Positions 26,006 through 34,505 of a stretch of 47,073 nt of DNA are shown one piece after another. Position 1 is the stretch's first letter; the number at the start of each line of letters is the position of its first letter. The position numbers and the translations under genes were made by a program. Origin of the DNA: a bacterium (GTDB taxonomy: Bacteria > Bacillota > Clostridia > Christensenellales > Aristaeellaceae). The stretch lies in NCBI GenBank assembly GCA_004563405.1, contig SFTH01000021.1, forward strand, positions 1 through 47,073. The letters are read 5' to 3'. The notes beneath the pieces were generated by a model that saw only the letters and a program-made list of their open reading frames with translations, was not told where the DNA came from and did no database searches.

Positions 26006-26938
26006 TCAGATGTAGTCGTTCACGTTGTCCAGAGTGATGAGCACGAAGGGTATCATGTATTCCTTCTCGATCTCCTTGCCCTCGAGGATGTCAACGGCAA
26101 CTTCGATGGCCTTGCGGATCTGGCCAGCGCCATCCTGGAACACGGTGGCGTCCAGCTCGCCGTCGGCGACCATCTGCATCGGGCCGGCATTGCCGTCAAC
26201 GCCGATGCAAACGATGTCTTCGCGGCCTTCGGTGATCAGATAGGCCTTGACTGCGGAGGACATATCGTCGTTGTCGCAGATGATGGCCTTCAGCTCATCG
26301 CCGTACATCTGCAGCCAGGACTGGGTGAAGCTGATGGCCTTGTCGCCCTGCCACTCGCAGCCCTGCTCGTCAACCATTTCCCACTGCTCCATGCCGTCCA
26401 GGACGTTGTGGATGCCCTCGGTGCGCTGGATCTGGGCGGAGTTGCCGATGATGCCCATGCAGTGCGCATACTTGCCGCCCTCGGGCAGCTTCTCAGCGAC
26501 GAAGTTCGCCATCAGTTCGCCGGCGTACACATCGTCAGAGCCAATGTAGCAGGCGCCCAGCTCGTCGGTGTTGTTGGTCTTGGAGTTGGCCACGACCACC
26601 GGGATGCCAACCTCAGCGGCGCGCTCCAGAATCGGATCGCAGCCAGCGGCCTCGGCGGGCAGGATGATGAGGACGTCGACGCCCTCCAGGATGGCGGTCT
26701 CCATCAGGTCGCACTGGGTAACGGGGTCGGTCTTGCCGTCATAGAGGCGATAGTCGTCGATGGTGCCGTCAGCCTTCAGGGCGTCGAGCGCCTCGATGGC
26801 CGCGGTGTTGATGGTGAGGTGGAAGGCGTCAACGGTGTTCTTCTGAATGACACCGATGATCTTCTGATCTGCCTCGGCGAAGGCGAAGGAAGTCAGAATC
26901 AGACACAGGGCGAGAACCAACATGAGAAGTTTACGCAT
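26006..26938 (-). CDS. Sugar-binding protein of ABC importer 2
   Basis: A 310-residue exported binding protein of the ribose/galactose class. Signal peptide MRKLLMLVLALCLILTSFA, cut near AFA-EAD; the cysteine inside it is not in a lipobox. GVIQKNTVDAFHLTINTAA, ILPAEAAGCDPILERA and GVDGNAGPMQMV are class features. It pairs with the permease and ATPase encoded upstream. Being divergent from the xylulokinase gene set, it probably captures the sugar or polyol those enzymes use. ATG 26938 has a perfect AAGGAGG; upstream in-frame ATGs have none. Confidence 0.88.
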   Translation of the reverse strand: MRKLLMLVLALCLILTSFAFAEADQKIIGVIQKNTVDAFHLTINTAAIEALDALKADGTIDDYRLYDGKTDPVTQCDLMETAILEGVDVLIILPAEAAGCDPILERAAEVGIPVVVANSKTNNTDELGACYIGSDDVYAGELMANFVAEKLPEGGKYAHCMGIIGNSAQIQRTEGIHNVLDGMEQWEMVDEQGCEWQGDKAISFTQSWLQMYGDELKAIICDNDDMSSAVKAYLITEGREDIVCIGVDGNAGPMQMVADGELDATVFQDGAGQIRKAIEVAVDILEGKEIEKEYMIPFVLITLDNVNDYI

Positions 26939-26962
26939 GGGATTATCCTCCTTACAATATTT

Positions 26963-26983
26963 TTTACCCATTTGCGGGTAAAG
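26963..26983 (-). promoter_or_regulatory. Inverted repeat between the permease and binding-protein genes
   Basis: TTTACCC and GGGTAAA arms around a 6-nt loop lie within the 52-nt spacer just before the binding-protein gene, without a U-tract. Such intra-operon hairpins can protect or process mRNA so that the binding protein is made in excess. The arms resemble the GGGT/ACCC dyad at the ROK gene start (29678-29693). Confidence 0.45.
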
Positions 26984-26990
26984 ACCGATG

Positions 26991-27959
26991 TTACTTGCGG
27001 CGCTTGGTCATGGCCATGTCCAGCATGACTGCGCCGATGATCAGCAGGCCCTTGGCAATGGTCTGCCAGTAGGTGTTGATCTGCAAAAGGTTCATGCCGT
27101 TGTAGATGACGCCGATGATCAGGATGCCGATCACGGTGCCGGGGATGGTCGCGATGCCGCCCGCGAAGCTGGTGCCGCCGATGACGCAGGCCGCAATGGC
27201 GTCCGTCTCATAGCCCGATCCAACGTTGGGCTGGCCCGCGGAGATGCGGCTGCACAGGATCACGCCCGCGACGCCGGCGCAGAAGCCCATGATGATGAAG
27301 GTACAGACCCGCGTCCAGAACACGTTTACGCCGGAGGCGATGGCGGCGTTGATGTTGCCGCCGACCGCGTAGACGTAGCGGCCGAACTTGGTCTTGTGCA
27401 TCAGGATGAATGCGATCACGGCAAGGAACGCAAACACCAGCACAGGATAGGGAATTGCGCCGAAGAGCTTGCCGCCGCCGATCTGGCGGAAGGGCTTGCT
27501 GCTCAGAGTGAGGGAATAGCCGCCGGTGACGATGTAGGCCAGGCCGCGGATCACCAGCTGCGTGGACAGCGTGACGACGAAGGGGAACATGTTGAACTTT
27601 GCCACCAGTACGCCGTTGATCAGGCCGAAGGCCGTGCACGCGGCCACGGCGGCGAGGCACGCCAGCGGAATCTGATTGACGTTGGCCGTGAGCATCGCGC
27701 CCACGATGGAGCCCGCCAGCGCCAGCATGGAGCCGATGGAAAGGTCGATGCCGCCGGCTGTGATGACGAAGACCATGCCCAGCGCCAGGATGCCGTTGAT
27801 GGCCACCTGCAGCAGCACGGAGATGATGTTGGAAACCGTCATGAATACGGGAGATACGATTGACAGCAGAACCACCATCAACAGCAGCACCAGAATCACG
27901 CCGTACTTGCGCATAAAGGCGGAGTAGTCTCTTTTATTCGTGTTCAATTGCTTTGCCAT
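26991..27959 (-). CDS. Permease of sugar ABC importer 2
   Basis: A 322-residue RbsC-class membrane permease. The family marks are FVITAGGIDLSIGSMLALAG, the ATPase-contact loop AVGGNINAAIASGVNV and GTSFAGGIATIPGTVIG. About ten hydrophobic segments are seen. ATG 27959 follows GGGAGGAT, and the gene starts 15 nt after the ATPase stop. It is a paralogue of the permease at 21419-22402. Confidence 0.9.
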   Translation of the reverse strand: MAKQLNTNKRDYSAFMRKYGVILVLLLMVVLLSIVSPVFMTVSNIISVLLQVAINGILALGMVFVITAGGIDLSIGSMLALAGSIVGAMLTANVNQIPLACLAAVAACTAFGLINGVLVAKFNMFPFVVTLSTQLVIRGLAYIVTGGYSLTLSSKPFRQIGGGKLFGAIPYPVLVFAFLAVIAFILMHKTKFGRYVYAVGGNINAAIASGVNVFWTRVCTFIIMGFCAGVAGVILCSRISAGQPNVGSGYETDAIAACVIGGTSFAGGIATIPGTVIGILIIGVIYNGMNLLQINTYWQTIAKGLLIIGAVMLDMAMTKRRK

Positions 27960-27974
27960 TTCCGTATCCTCCCA

Positions 27975-29495
27975 TCAGGTTTTCTGAGTTCCGCCGAACG
28001 CGCGGTCGAGTATGGTTTCCTGCGTTTCCTTCCCGGACAGGATGTCTTCGCGCATCACCTCGCCGTTGATCCTGCCCTCGTGGTAGACCAGAATGCGGTC
28101 CGACATGCCCATGACCTCCGGCAGTTCCGAGGAGATCAGCAGTATGGCGAGGCCCTTCGAGGCCAGATCGCACATGATTTTGTGGATCTCCGCCTTCGCG
28201 CCCACGTCCACGCCGCGGGTGGGCTCGTCCAGAATCAACACCTTGGGCTCGGTCATCAGCCACTTCACCAGAACCACCTTCTGCTGATTTCCGCCGGAGA
28301 GGGAGATGGCGTCCGCATCCAGCGAGGAGGCCTTGACGGTGATCTTCTGCGCATATTCGCCCACCTGCTTGCGCTCGCGCTTGAGCGCGATCAGCGGCCC
28401 GGGATGGTACTTGGGCAGGCTTGCCAGGGACATGTTTTCAAGGATCGGACGGTTGAGCATCAGGCCGTAGAGCTTGCGATCCTCCGTGACCATCGAGATG
28501 CCCTGCCGGATGGCGGATTTCGGATTCTTCGTGCGAATCTCCCTGCCCTCCAGGATGATCTTGCCGGAGGCGAGCCTGTCCATGCCGAAGATGGCGCGCA
28601 TCGTCTCGCTGCGGCCGGAGCCCACCAGGCCGGAGAAGCCCAGAATCTCACCGGCGTGTACGGTGAAGGAGATGTCGTTGAAGCCCTTGCCGCTGAGGCC
28701 CTCCACGCGGAGCACCTCCTTGCCGATGGGCACGTCCGTCTTGGGGAAGATGTTGGACACCTCGTGGCCCACCATCATGGAAATCATCTCGTCGCGGGAG
28801 ACGTCAGCGACGTTCTTCGTGCCGATGTACCTGCCGTCGCGGAACACGCTCACGCGGTCGCAGATCTCAAAGATCTCCTCCAGGCGGTGGGATATGTAGA
28901 TGATGGAAACGCCCTTGCTGCGAAGGTCGCGTATGGTTTCAAACAGGCGGTTGGTCTCCTCCATGTCCAGCGACGAGGTGGGCTCGTCCATGATGATCAG
29001 CCTGGAATTGCAGCTGACCGCCTTGATGATCTCCACCATCTGCATCTGCGCCACGGTCAGCGACTGCATCTCCGCCCGGGGAGAGACCGGGAAATTGAAG
29101 GAATCGAGGATCTTCTGGGTCTCCGCAATGGTTTCCTTCTGGTTCAGGAACGGAGATCTTCCATGGGTGTGCTCCCGCTTGAGGAAGATGTTTTCCGCAA
29201 CGGTGAGATAGGGCTCGGGATTGAGCTCCTGATGGATCATGGATATGCCGATGGACAGTGCCTCGGCGGGCCCGCGAACCACAACTTTCTCGCCGTTGAA
29301 CAGCATCTCGCCCTTGTCCGCGCGGTGAAGCCCCATCACGATCTTCATCAGCGTCGATTTGCCCGCGCCGTTTTCGCCGAGCAGCGCATGCACCTCACCC
29401 TTGCGAACCTCAAGCGACACATCGTCCAGCGCCTGCGTTCCGCCGAAGGCCTTGGAGATGCCCTTCATGTGCAGAATCAGATCACTTTCAGTCAT
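27975..29495 (-). CDS. ATPase of sugar ABC importer 2 (two domains)
   Basis: A 506-residue RbsA/XylG-class protein with two nucleotide-binding domains. Domain 1 has GENGAGKST, LTVAQMQMVEIIKAVS and IIMDEPTSSLD. Domain 2 has LSGGNQQKVVLVKWLM and LILDEPTRGVDVGAKAE. It is the first gene of a three-gene operon with a consensus promoter and is divergent from the ROK regulator gene. ATG 29495 follows AAGGAGGG. It resembles the ATPase of importer 1, suggesting duplication with a change of substrate. Confidence 0.92.
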   Translation of the reverse strand: MTESDLILHMKGISKAFGGTQALDDVSLEVRKGEVHALLGENGAGKSTLMKIVMGLHRADKGEMLFNGEKVVVRGPAEALSIGISMIHQELNPEPYLTVAENIFLKREHTHGRSPFLNQKETIAETQKILDSFNFPVSPRAEMQSLTVAQMQMVEIIKAVSCNSRLIIMDEPTSSLDMEETNRLFETIRDLRSKGVSIIYISHRLEEIFEICDRVSVFRDGRYIGTKNVADVSRDEMISMMVGHEVSNIFPKTDVPIGKEVLRVEGLSGKGFNDISFTVHAGEILGFSGLVGSGRSETMRAIFGMDRLASGKIILEGREIRTKNPKSAIRQGISMVTEDRKLYGLMLNRPILENMSLASLPKYHPGPLIALKRERKQVGEYAQKITVKASSLDADAISLSGGNQQKVVLVKWLMTEPKVLILDEPTRGVDVGAKAEIHKIMCDLASKGLAILLISSELPEVMGMSDRILVYHEGRINGEVMREDILSGKETQETILDRAFGGTQKT

Positions 29496-29512
29496 GCATC
29501 CGCCCTCCTTCT

Positions 29513-29577
29513 AAAACTTACTTAACGATGTTACTTAATATTAGAATTATTATATGCCAAAATGTTCGCACTGTCAA
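29513..29577 (-). promoter_or_regulatory. Perfect sigma-A promoter of ABC operon 2 with downstream direct repeats
   Basis: Leftward TTGACA (29572-29577), 17-nt spacer, TATAAT (29549-29554). Just downstream, in the first 30 transcribed bases, TTAAGTAA occurs twice 13 bp apart (about 29518-29540). Such a perfect promoter must be held off by a repressor, and these repeats are good operator candidates for the divergent ROK protein. Confidence 0.8.
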
Positions 29578-29619
29578 TATATTAAACTTGGATAAAGTAC
29601 CATAATTCCAAAATTCTGA

Positions 29620-29693
29620 TGAAAGCTACGATTTCAAACCCATAAATATTGACGCGCCTGTGCAGTATTTGCTATAATGGGTAAAAACCCATC
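29620..29693 (+). promoter_or_regulatory. Promoter and dyads upstream of the ROK regulator gene
   Basis: TTGACG (29649-29654), 18-nt spacer, TGC-TATAAT (29673-29678). A palindrome ATGGGT-aaaa-ACCCAT (29678-29693) covers the start point, and another dyad TGAAA-N7-TTTCA lies at 29620-29636. They are candidates for autoregulation and for control of both divergent units. Confidence 0.7.
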
Positions 29694-29752
29694 ATTCAAT
29701 AAATTAACCAAAGAAATATTACTCTGAGATTTATTGACGGAGTTCAAAATTT

Positions 29753-30988
29753 ATGAAATCAAAGACCGGCATCAACCGGACCCATGTAAAGGAAAGCAAC
29801 CTTGCGCAGATCATTCGTCAGCTGCACTTCAACGACGATTGCACCCGCGTCTCCCTCTCGCACGCGCTGGGCCTGACCCAGCCCGCGATCACAAAACTGG
29901 TCAACAAGCTGATGCAGGCGGGCCTCGTGGTGGAAACCAGCAGCATCGACAGCGGAAAGGGGCGCAGGCCCATCGCGCTGAAGGTCAACGGCGAGCGCTA
30001 TCTGCTCCTGGCGGGGCGCATCAACCGCGACTACATCTCCGCCGCGATGTACGACCTGAACGGAAAGCTCCACGCCTACTGCGACGAGCAGTTTCGCCCG
30101 GTGATCGGCGCGCGGGAGTGCACCATCCACCTGCGCCGCCTGCTGCTGGACTGTGCCGCCGGGGCGGGCGCGAAGATCCTCGGCGTGGGCATGGCGCTGC
30201 CCGGCCCCTTCGATTCCCGACACGGGCGCATCGCGCTGATGAGCGGCTTCCCCGGCTGGGATCAGATTGATCTGCGGCACGAGCTTTCGGACGCGCTCGG
30301 CCTGCCGGTCTTTCTGGAGCACGACGCCAACTGCGGCGCGCTCGCGGAGCTGTGGTACGGCGAGCATCGCAACCTGGAAAACATGCTCTATGTGGTTGGC
30401 GACCGGGGCGTCGGCGCGGGCATCATCCTCAACGGTCAGATCTACAACGGCATATCCGGCTTCACCGGCGAGCTGGGGCATGTGAGCATCAACTGCTTCG
30501 GTCCCCGCTGCGAGTGCGGCAACCGGGGCTGTCTGGAGCTGTACGGCTCCACCGTGGCCCTGGAGGAGGAGTATCAGCGCTCCCTGTTCGGCATGTGGCA
30601 GCGCGGCGAGGGCCAGAGCCGCACCGGCAGAATCAACGCGCGGGACATCTGCCGCATGGTCCGGGAGGAAGATCCGCTGGCGAAGGCCGCCTACGAAAGA
30701 ACCGTCGGCTACCTCGCCTTCGGCACGGTGGGCGTCATCAACATGCTCAACCCGGAGGCGGTCATCTTCTCGGACAAGATCACCGAAGGGGGGCCGTTCT
30801 TTCTGGATGTGGCGCGCGGCATGCTGAAGCGCCATCTGATGCCGGACGTGTACAACAACCTGATTGTGGACACCAGCGCCCTTCAAAACTCCGGCAAGGT
30901 CCGGGATCCCATGCTGCTGGGCGCCAGCGTACTCGCATTTGAAAACATTATGGAGCATTTTCCGCAGCTGCTGTTTGAAGACGCATAA
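29753..30988 (+). CDS. ROK-family transcriptional repressor
   Basis: A 411-residue regulator of the NagC/Mlc/XylR type. The N-terminal winged helix-turn-helix is at about 30-60 (LSHALGLTQPAITKLVNKLM). The ROK sugar-kinase-like domain follows, with the sugar-site EHDANC (189-194), a DRGVGAGI loop and the zinc motif GHVSIN...CECGNRGC using His243, Cys253, Cys255 and Cys260. It probably represses the divergent importer and the catabolic genes downstream and lets go on binding the sugar. The start is ATG 29753 after ACGGAG. The next gene lies 29 nt away. The presence of the HTH shows it is a regulator rather than a sugar kinase. Confidence 0.88.
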   Translation: MKSKTGINRTHVKESNLAQIIRQLHFNDDCTRVSLSHALGLTQPAITKLVNKLMQAGLVVETSSIDSGKGRRPIALKVNGERYLLLAGRINRDYISAAMYDLNGKLHAYCDEQFRPVIGARECTIHLRRLLLDCAAGAGAKILGVGMALPGPFDSRHGRIALMSGFPGWDQIDLRHELSDALGLPVFLEHDANCGALAELWYGEHRNLENMLYVVGDRGVGAGIILNGQIYNGISGFTGELGHVSINCFGPRCECGNRGCLELYGSTVALEEEYQRSLFGMWQRGEGQSRTGRINARDICRMVREEDPLAKAAYERTVGYLAFGTVGVINMLNPEAVIFSDKITEGGPFFLDVARGMLKRHLMPDVYNNLIVDTSALQNSGKVRDPMLLGASVLAFENIMEHFPQLLFEDA

Positions 30989-31017
30989 ACCGCGCGGAAC
31001 TCCATGGAGGTGTTAAA

Positions 31018-32517
31018 ATGTCACATTATCTGGGGATCGACCTGGGCACCACGGGCCTGAAGGCCGTGATTGCGGATGCAGGCGGCAAAATTTTCGGAAT
31101 CGGTTATCGGGAATATCCTTTGAACTCCCCCGCCCCGAACTATGCGGAGCAGGACCCCGAGGCGTGGTATCGCGCCATGTGCCTCGCCATCGGCGACGCG
31201 CTGGCGAAGGCGGCGCTCTCCCCCGCGGACATCCGCTGCGTGGGCTTCTCCGGCCAGATGCACGGCATGGTGCTGCTGGACGGGGACGGCGAGGTGCTCT
31301 GCCCGGCGATCATTCACTGCGACGGCCGCGCCGCGAAGCAGAAGCAGGAGATCATCTCCCGCGTCGGCGTGGAGAAGCTGGGCAAATGGGTGCAGAATCA
31401 GGTCCATTCGGGCTTCCAGTCGCTCTCGCTGATGTGGGTGAAGGAGAACCGGCCGGAGATCTACGAGCGCGCGCGCCACGCGCTGCTGCCGAAGGACTAT
31501 CTGCGCTACCGGCTCTGCGGCGAATACGGCGCGGAAACCACGGACGCGAGCAGCACGCTGATGTTCGACAACGTGCACATGCGCTGGAGCGGCGATCTGA
31601 TCCGCGAGCTGGGCATCGACGAATCGCTCCTGCCGGACTGCCGCCACCATTCCTACGAGATCGCGGGCCGGGTCACCCGGAAGGCGGCCTCGGAGACGGG
31701 CCTTGCGGAGGGCACGCTGGTGTCCTACGGCGGCGGAGACCAGCCCATGCAGGCGGTGGGCAACGGCCTGCTGCTGCCGGGCAGCTCCTGCGTCAACCTG
31801 GGCACCTCCGGCCAGGTGTTCGTCGCTGCGGACAAGCCGCTCTATGATCCGCTGCTGCGCACCCACACCTTCTGCCACGCCCCGGCAAACAGCTGGTATG
31901 TGATGGGCGCGGTGCTCAACGCCTGCCTCGCCGCCAACTGGTTCAACGGCAGCGTGTGCGCCAGCGACGACTATCGGGCCATGCACGACGGCGCGGCGCA
32001 GGTTGCGCCGGGCTGCAACGGCCTGGTCTTCCTGCCCTACCTCACCGGCGAGCGCACCCCACACATGAACGAAAACGCCCGCGGCGCGTTCATCGGCCTG
32101 ACCCTCCGCCACGACCGCAACGCCATGGCGCGCGCGGTTCTGGAGGCGGTGGCCTACTCCCTGCGGGACTGTCTGGAGATCGTGCGCGGGCTGAACCTGC
32201 CCGTGGAGCACACGCTGCTCTCCGGCGGCGGCGCGCGCAGCGCGCTGTGGCGGCAGATCGTGGCGGACGTGTTTGAAATGCCGATGTATCTCGCGGAGAC
32301 CGGCGAGCAGGCCGCCATGGGCGCTCTGGTGTGCGCGCAGGTCGCGGCGGGAGAATACGCCGATCTGGCCGAGGCCTGCGGCGCGGTGGTGAAGTACAAC
32401 CCCACGCCCACGGAGCCGGATCCGGCGAATTACAGCGTCTACCGGGAGAATTACGCGCTCTACCGGGAGGCCTATCGGGCGAACAGCGGCCTGTTTGAAA
32501 AGATGGCCGGCCGATGA
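31018..32517 (+). CDS. FGGY carbohydrate kinase, xylulokinase-like
   Basis: A 499-residue cytoplasmic kinase. The N-terminal phosphate loop GIDLGTTGLKAV (6-17), GFSGQMHG (76-83), CDGR (101-104), TDASST and GGGDQ with catalytic Asp241 all match XylB, which makes D-xylulose-5-phosphate. The residue before CDGR is His where xylulokinases usually have Trp-Asn or similar, so a different ketose or polyol is possible. ATG 31018 follows TGGAGGTG. It is the second gene of the ROK operon, alongside an isomerase-like TIM barrel and an oxidoreductase that could make its substrate. Confidence 0.8.
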   Translation: MSHYLGIDLGTTGLKAVIADAGGKIFGIGYREYPLNSPAPNYAEQDPEAWYRAMCLAIGDALAKAALSPADIRCVGFSGQMHGMVLLDGDGEVLCPAIIHCDGRAAKQKQEIISRVGVEKLGKWVQNQVHSGFQSLSLMWVKENRPEIYERARHALLPKDYLRYRLCGEYGAETTDASSTLMFDNVHMRWSGDLIRELGIDESLLPDCRHHSYEIAGRVTRKAASETGLAEGTLVSYGGGDQPMQAVGNGLLLPGSSCVNLGTSGQVFVAADKPLYDPLLRTHTFCHAPANSWYVMGAVLNACLAANWFNGSVCASDDYRAMHDGAAQVAPGCNGLVFLPYLTGERTPHMNENARGAFIGLTLRHDRNAMARAVLEAVAYSLRDCLEIVRGLNLPVEHTLLSGGGARSALWRQIVADVFEMPMYLAETGEQAAMGALVCAQVAAGEYADLAEACGAVVKYNPTPTEPDPANYSVYRENYALYREAYRANSGLFEKMAGR

Positions 32518-32536
32518 AAGACTGGGAGGTTTGATT

Positions 32537-33349
32537 ATGGCGGGAATCATGTATGGAAGCCAGACCTTTCCCTGGCAGATGAACATTGAGAAGTTTCACG
32601 GGCAGGTGCCCCACTTTGTAGACGTGCTATCCCGCGCCGGGTTCACCGGCATTGAGGCGGAAATCTGCATGCTCGGGCCGTACTACGGGGACTGGGCGCG
32701 GCTTCAGGAGGTGCTGGACGCGAAGAACGTGCGCTTTGCCGCGCTGGCGTTCCATCTGGACTGGCTGCACATGAAGGAGACGGACGAGGAGTTTGCCCAG
32801 GCGGACGAAGCCATCGAATTCGTCGCCCACTTCCCGGGGGCCAAGCTGATGCTGGCGCACCTGGCGGCGGAGCCGGAGCGCGAGAAGGAACTGCGCCGCA
32901 AGCAGGACTGCCAGATCGCCTGCATCGACGCCATCGCGCGGCGCGCGGCGGAGCGCGGCGTGGTGACCTGCTTCCATCCCAATTCCGCGCCGAATTCCGT
33001 GTTCCGCTACACCGACGACTACGAGTACCTCTGGGACAGACTGGCAAAGAGCCCGGTCGGCTTCGCGCCGGACGTGGGCCACATGGCCAACGGCGGGATC
33101 GACGCCCTTCAGATGATCCGGGATCACCGGGACAAGGTCGTGCATGTGCACTTCAAGGACATGGACGAAAGGCACGAATGGGCCACCATGGGCTGCGGCG
33201 TCATCGACTTCAGGTCCATCATCAACTACCTGGGCGACACGGACTTCCGCGGCTGGATCATGACCGAGGACGAGTCTCCGGACGCGGTGCGGGATTCCGA
33301 CGCGGTGGTCCTGGCCGACGGCAGATACATTCAGGCAAACAAGTATTGA
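32537..33349 (+). CDS. Sugar-phosphate isomerase/epimerase-like TIM barrel
   Basis: A 270-residue protein of the xylose-isomerase-like TIM-barrel family, which includes IolE, IolI and tagatose epimerases. Likely metal ligands lie in GIEAE (38-42), CFHPN (His147), FAPDVGHM (Asp179, His182), VHVHFKD (His205) and MTEDE (Glu244). The MGCGVIDFRSIINYL segment resembles IolE-type enzymes. It may epimerise, isomerise or dehydrate the keto-sugar of this pathway. ATG 32537 is preceded by GGGAGG; the gene begins 19 nt after the kinase stop. Confidence 0.8.
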   Translation: MAGIMYGSQTFPWQMNIEKFHGQVPHFVDVLSRAGFTGIEAEICMLGPYYGDWARLQEVLDAKNVRFAALAFHLDWLHMKETDEEFAQADEAIEFVAHFPGAKLMLAHLAAEPEREKELRRKQDCQIACIDAIARRAAERGVVTCFHPNSAPNSVFRYTDDYEYLWDRLAKSPVGFAPDVGHMANGGIDALQMIRDHRDKVVHVHFKDMDERHEWATMGCGVIDFRSIINYLGDTDFRGWIMTEDESPDAVRDSDAVVLADGRYIQANKY

Positions 33350-33395
33350 ACGGCAACGGATCGGACGATCCGGGCCGGATGAGGAGGAATTTCCA

Positions 33396-34505
33396 ATGGC
33401 AAAGCATACCGTAGCCGTCATGGGTCTGGGCGTTCGCGGCAAGACCCACCTCAGGGCGCTCCTGGCGAACGGCGACCGCTTCGAGGTCGTGGGCCTGTGC
33501 GATATCGACCGCCCCAAGATGGAGAAGGTCGCCGCGGACAACGGCCTGAACGTTCCGCTGTTCACGGATGTGGAGGAGATGCTGAAGGCCACGCACCCGG
33601 AGGTCTTCGTGTTCGTCACCTATCCCAACCTGCGCCTGTCGATGATCGAGCTGGCCGTGAAGTACGGCATCCGGGCGATCTCCCTGGAAAAGCCGATGGC
33701 CGAATCCATGAAGGAGGCCAAGGCCATGACCGAGCTGTGCGTGCAGAACGGCATCAAAGCCGTGGTCTGCCACCAGCAAAAGTACCTCTCCCAGATGCAG
33801 GAGATGAAGCGCAAGATCGATCGCGGCGACATCGGCCAGGTGCTCAAGCTACACGCCGAGTGCCAGCCCTGGCTGGCCCAGCTGGGCACGCACTACACCG
33901 ATTACATCATCTGGGCCAACGGCGGCCACCGCGCGAAGTGGGTCGTGGGCCATGTGCACGGCCCGGCGACGCTGAAGGACAACCATCCCTCGCCGGACTA
34001 CTTCCTGGGCGAAATCGGCTTTGAAAACGGCGCGCGCGGCTACATTGAGTGCGGCTATCTGGCGGAGCGCCACAATCCGGAGATGTACGCGGACACCGAC
34101 AACCGCCTCAGCGTCTACGGAACCAACGGCTGGGTCTGGGCGGAGACGGACGGCTTCTGGGGCGAGTGCAGCAGGGCCACCCGGGGTGAATATGTCACCG
34201 GCAAGAATCCCGGCTGGTACAACCACCAGGAGAAGCAGATTCAGACGCCCTACTACGCCGAGTATGCGGATTGGCTCGACGACGACAGCAAGCCCCACTC
34301 CTGCAACATCGAAACCGCCTATCACGGCTACGAGATTCTGGAGGGCATCTGCCTGAGCGCGCTGAACAACACCCGCGTGGATCTTCCGCTGACCGATTTC
34401 GACTACGAGCCCGTGCTGGACCGCATGGCGCGCGAGCTCCCGGAGTGCGGCACCGTGCTGCGCCAACTCTACACCGGAGAGGAGCCGAGAGAAGAGCGTG
34501 ATTAA
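33396..34505 (+). CDS. Gfo/Idh/MocA-family NAD(P)-dependent oxidoreductase
   Basis: A 369-residue dehydrogenase. The Rossmann fingerprint GLGVRG is at 10-15, the conserved EKP with the catalytic Lys99 at 98-100, and HYTD with His166 and Asp169 in the substrate half. Members oxidise sugars, inositols or sugar acids. Together with the TIM-barrel enzyme it suggests an oxidation-isomerisation route like inositol or uncommon sugar breakdown. ATG 33396 follows GAGGAGG. Its last 8 nt overlap the next gene. Confidence 0.85.
   Translation: MAKHTVAVMGLGVRGKTHLRALLANGDRFEVVGLCDIDRPKMEKVAADNGLNVPLFTDVEEMLKATHPEVFVFVTYPNLRLSMIELAVKYGIRAISLEKPMAESMKEAKAMTELCVQNGIKAVVCHQQKYLSQMQEMKRKIDRGDIGQVLKLHAECQPWLAQLGTHYTDYIIWANGGHRAKWVVGHVHGPATLKDNHPSPDYFLGEIGFENGARGYIECGYLAERHNPEMYADTDNRLSVYGTNGWVWAETDGFWGECSRATRGEYVTGKNPGWYNHQEKQIQTPYYAEYADWLDDDSKPHSCNIETAYHGYEILEGICLSALNNTRVDLPLTDFDYEPVLDRMARELPECGTVLRQLYTGEEPREERD

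Noticed and set aside
29620..29636. CcpA catabolite (cre) site
   Set aside because: The dyad TGAAA-N7-TTTCA has the wrong spacing and lacks the central CG of a cre box.
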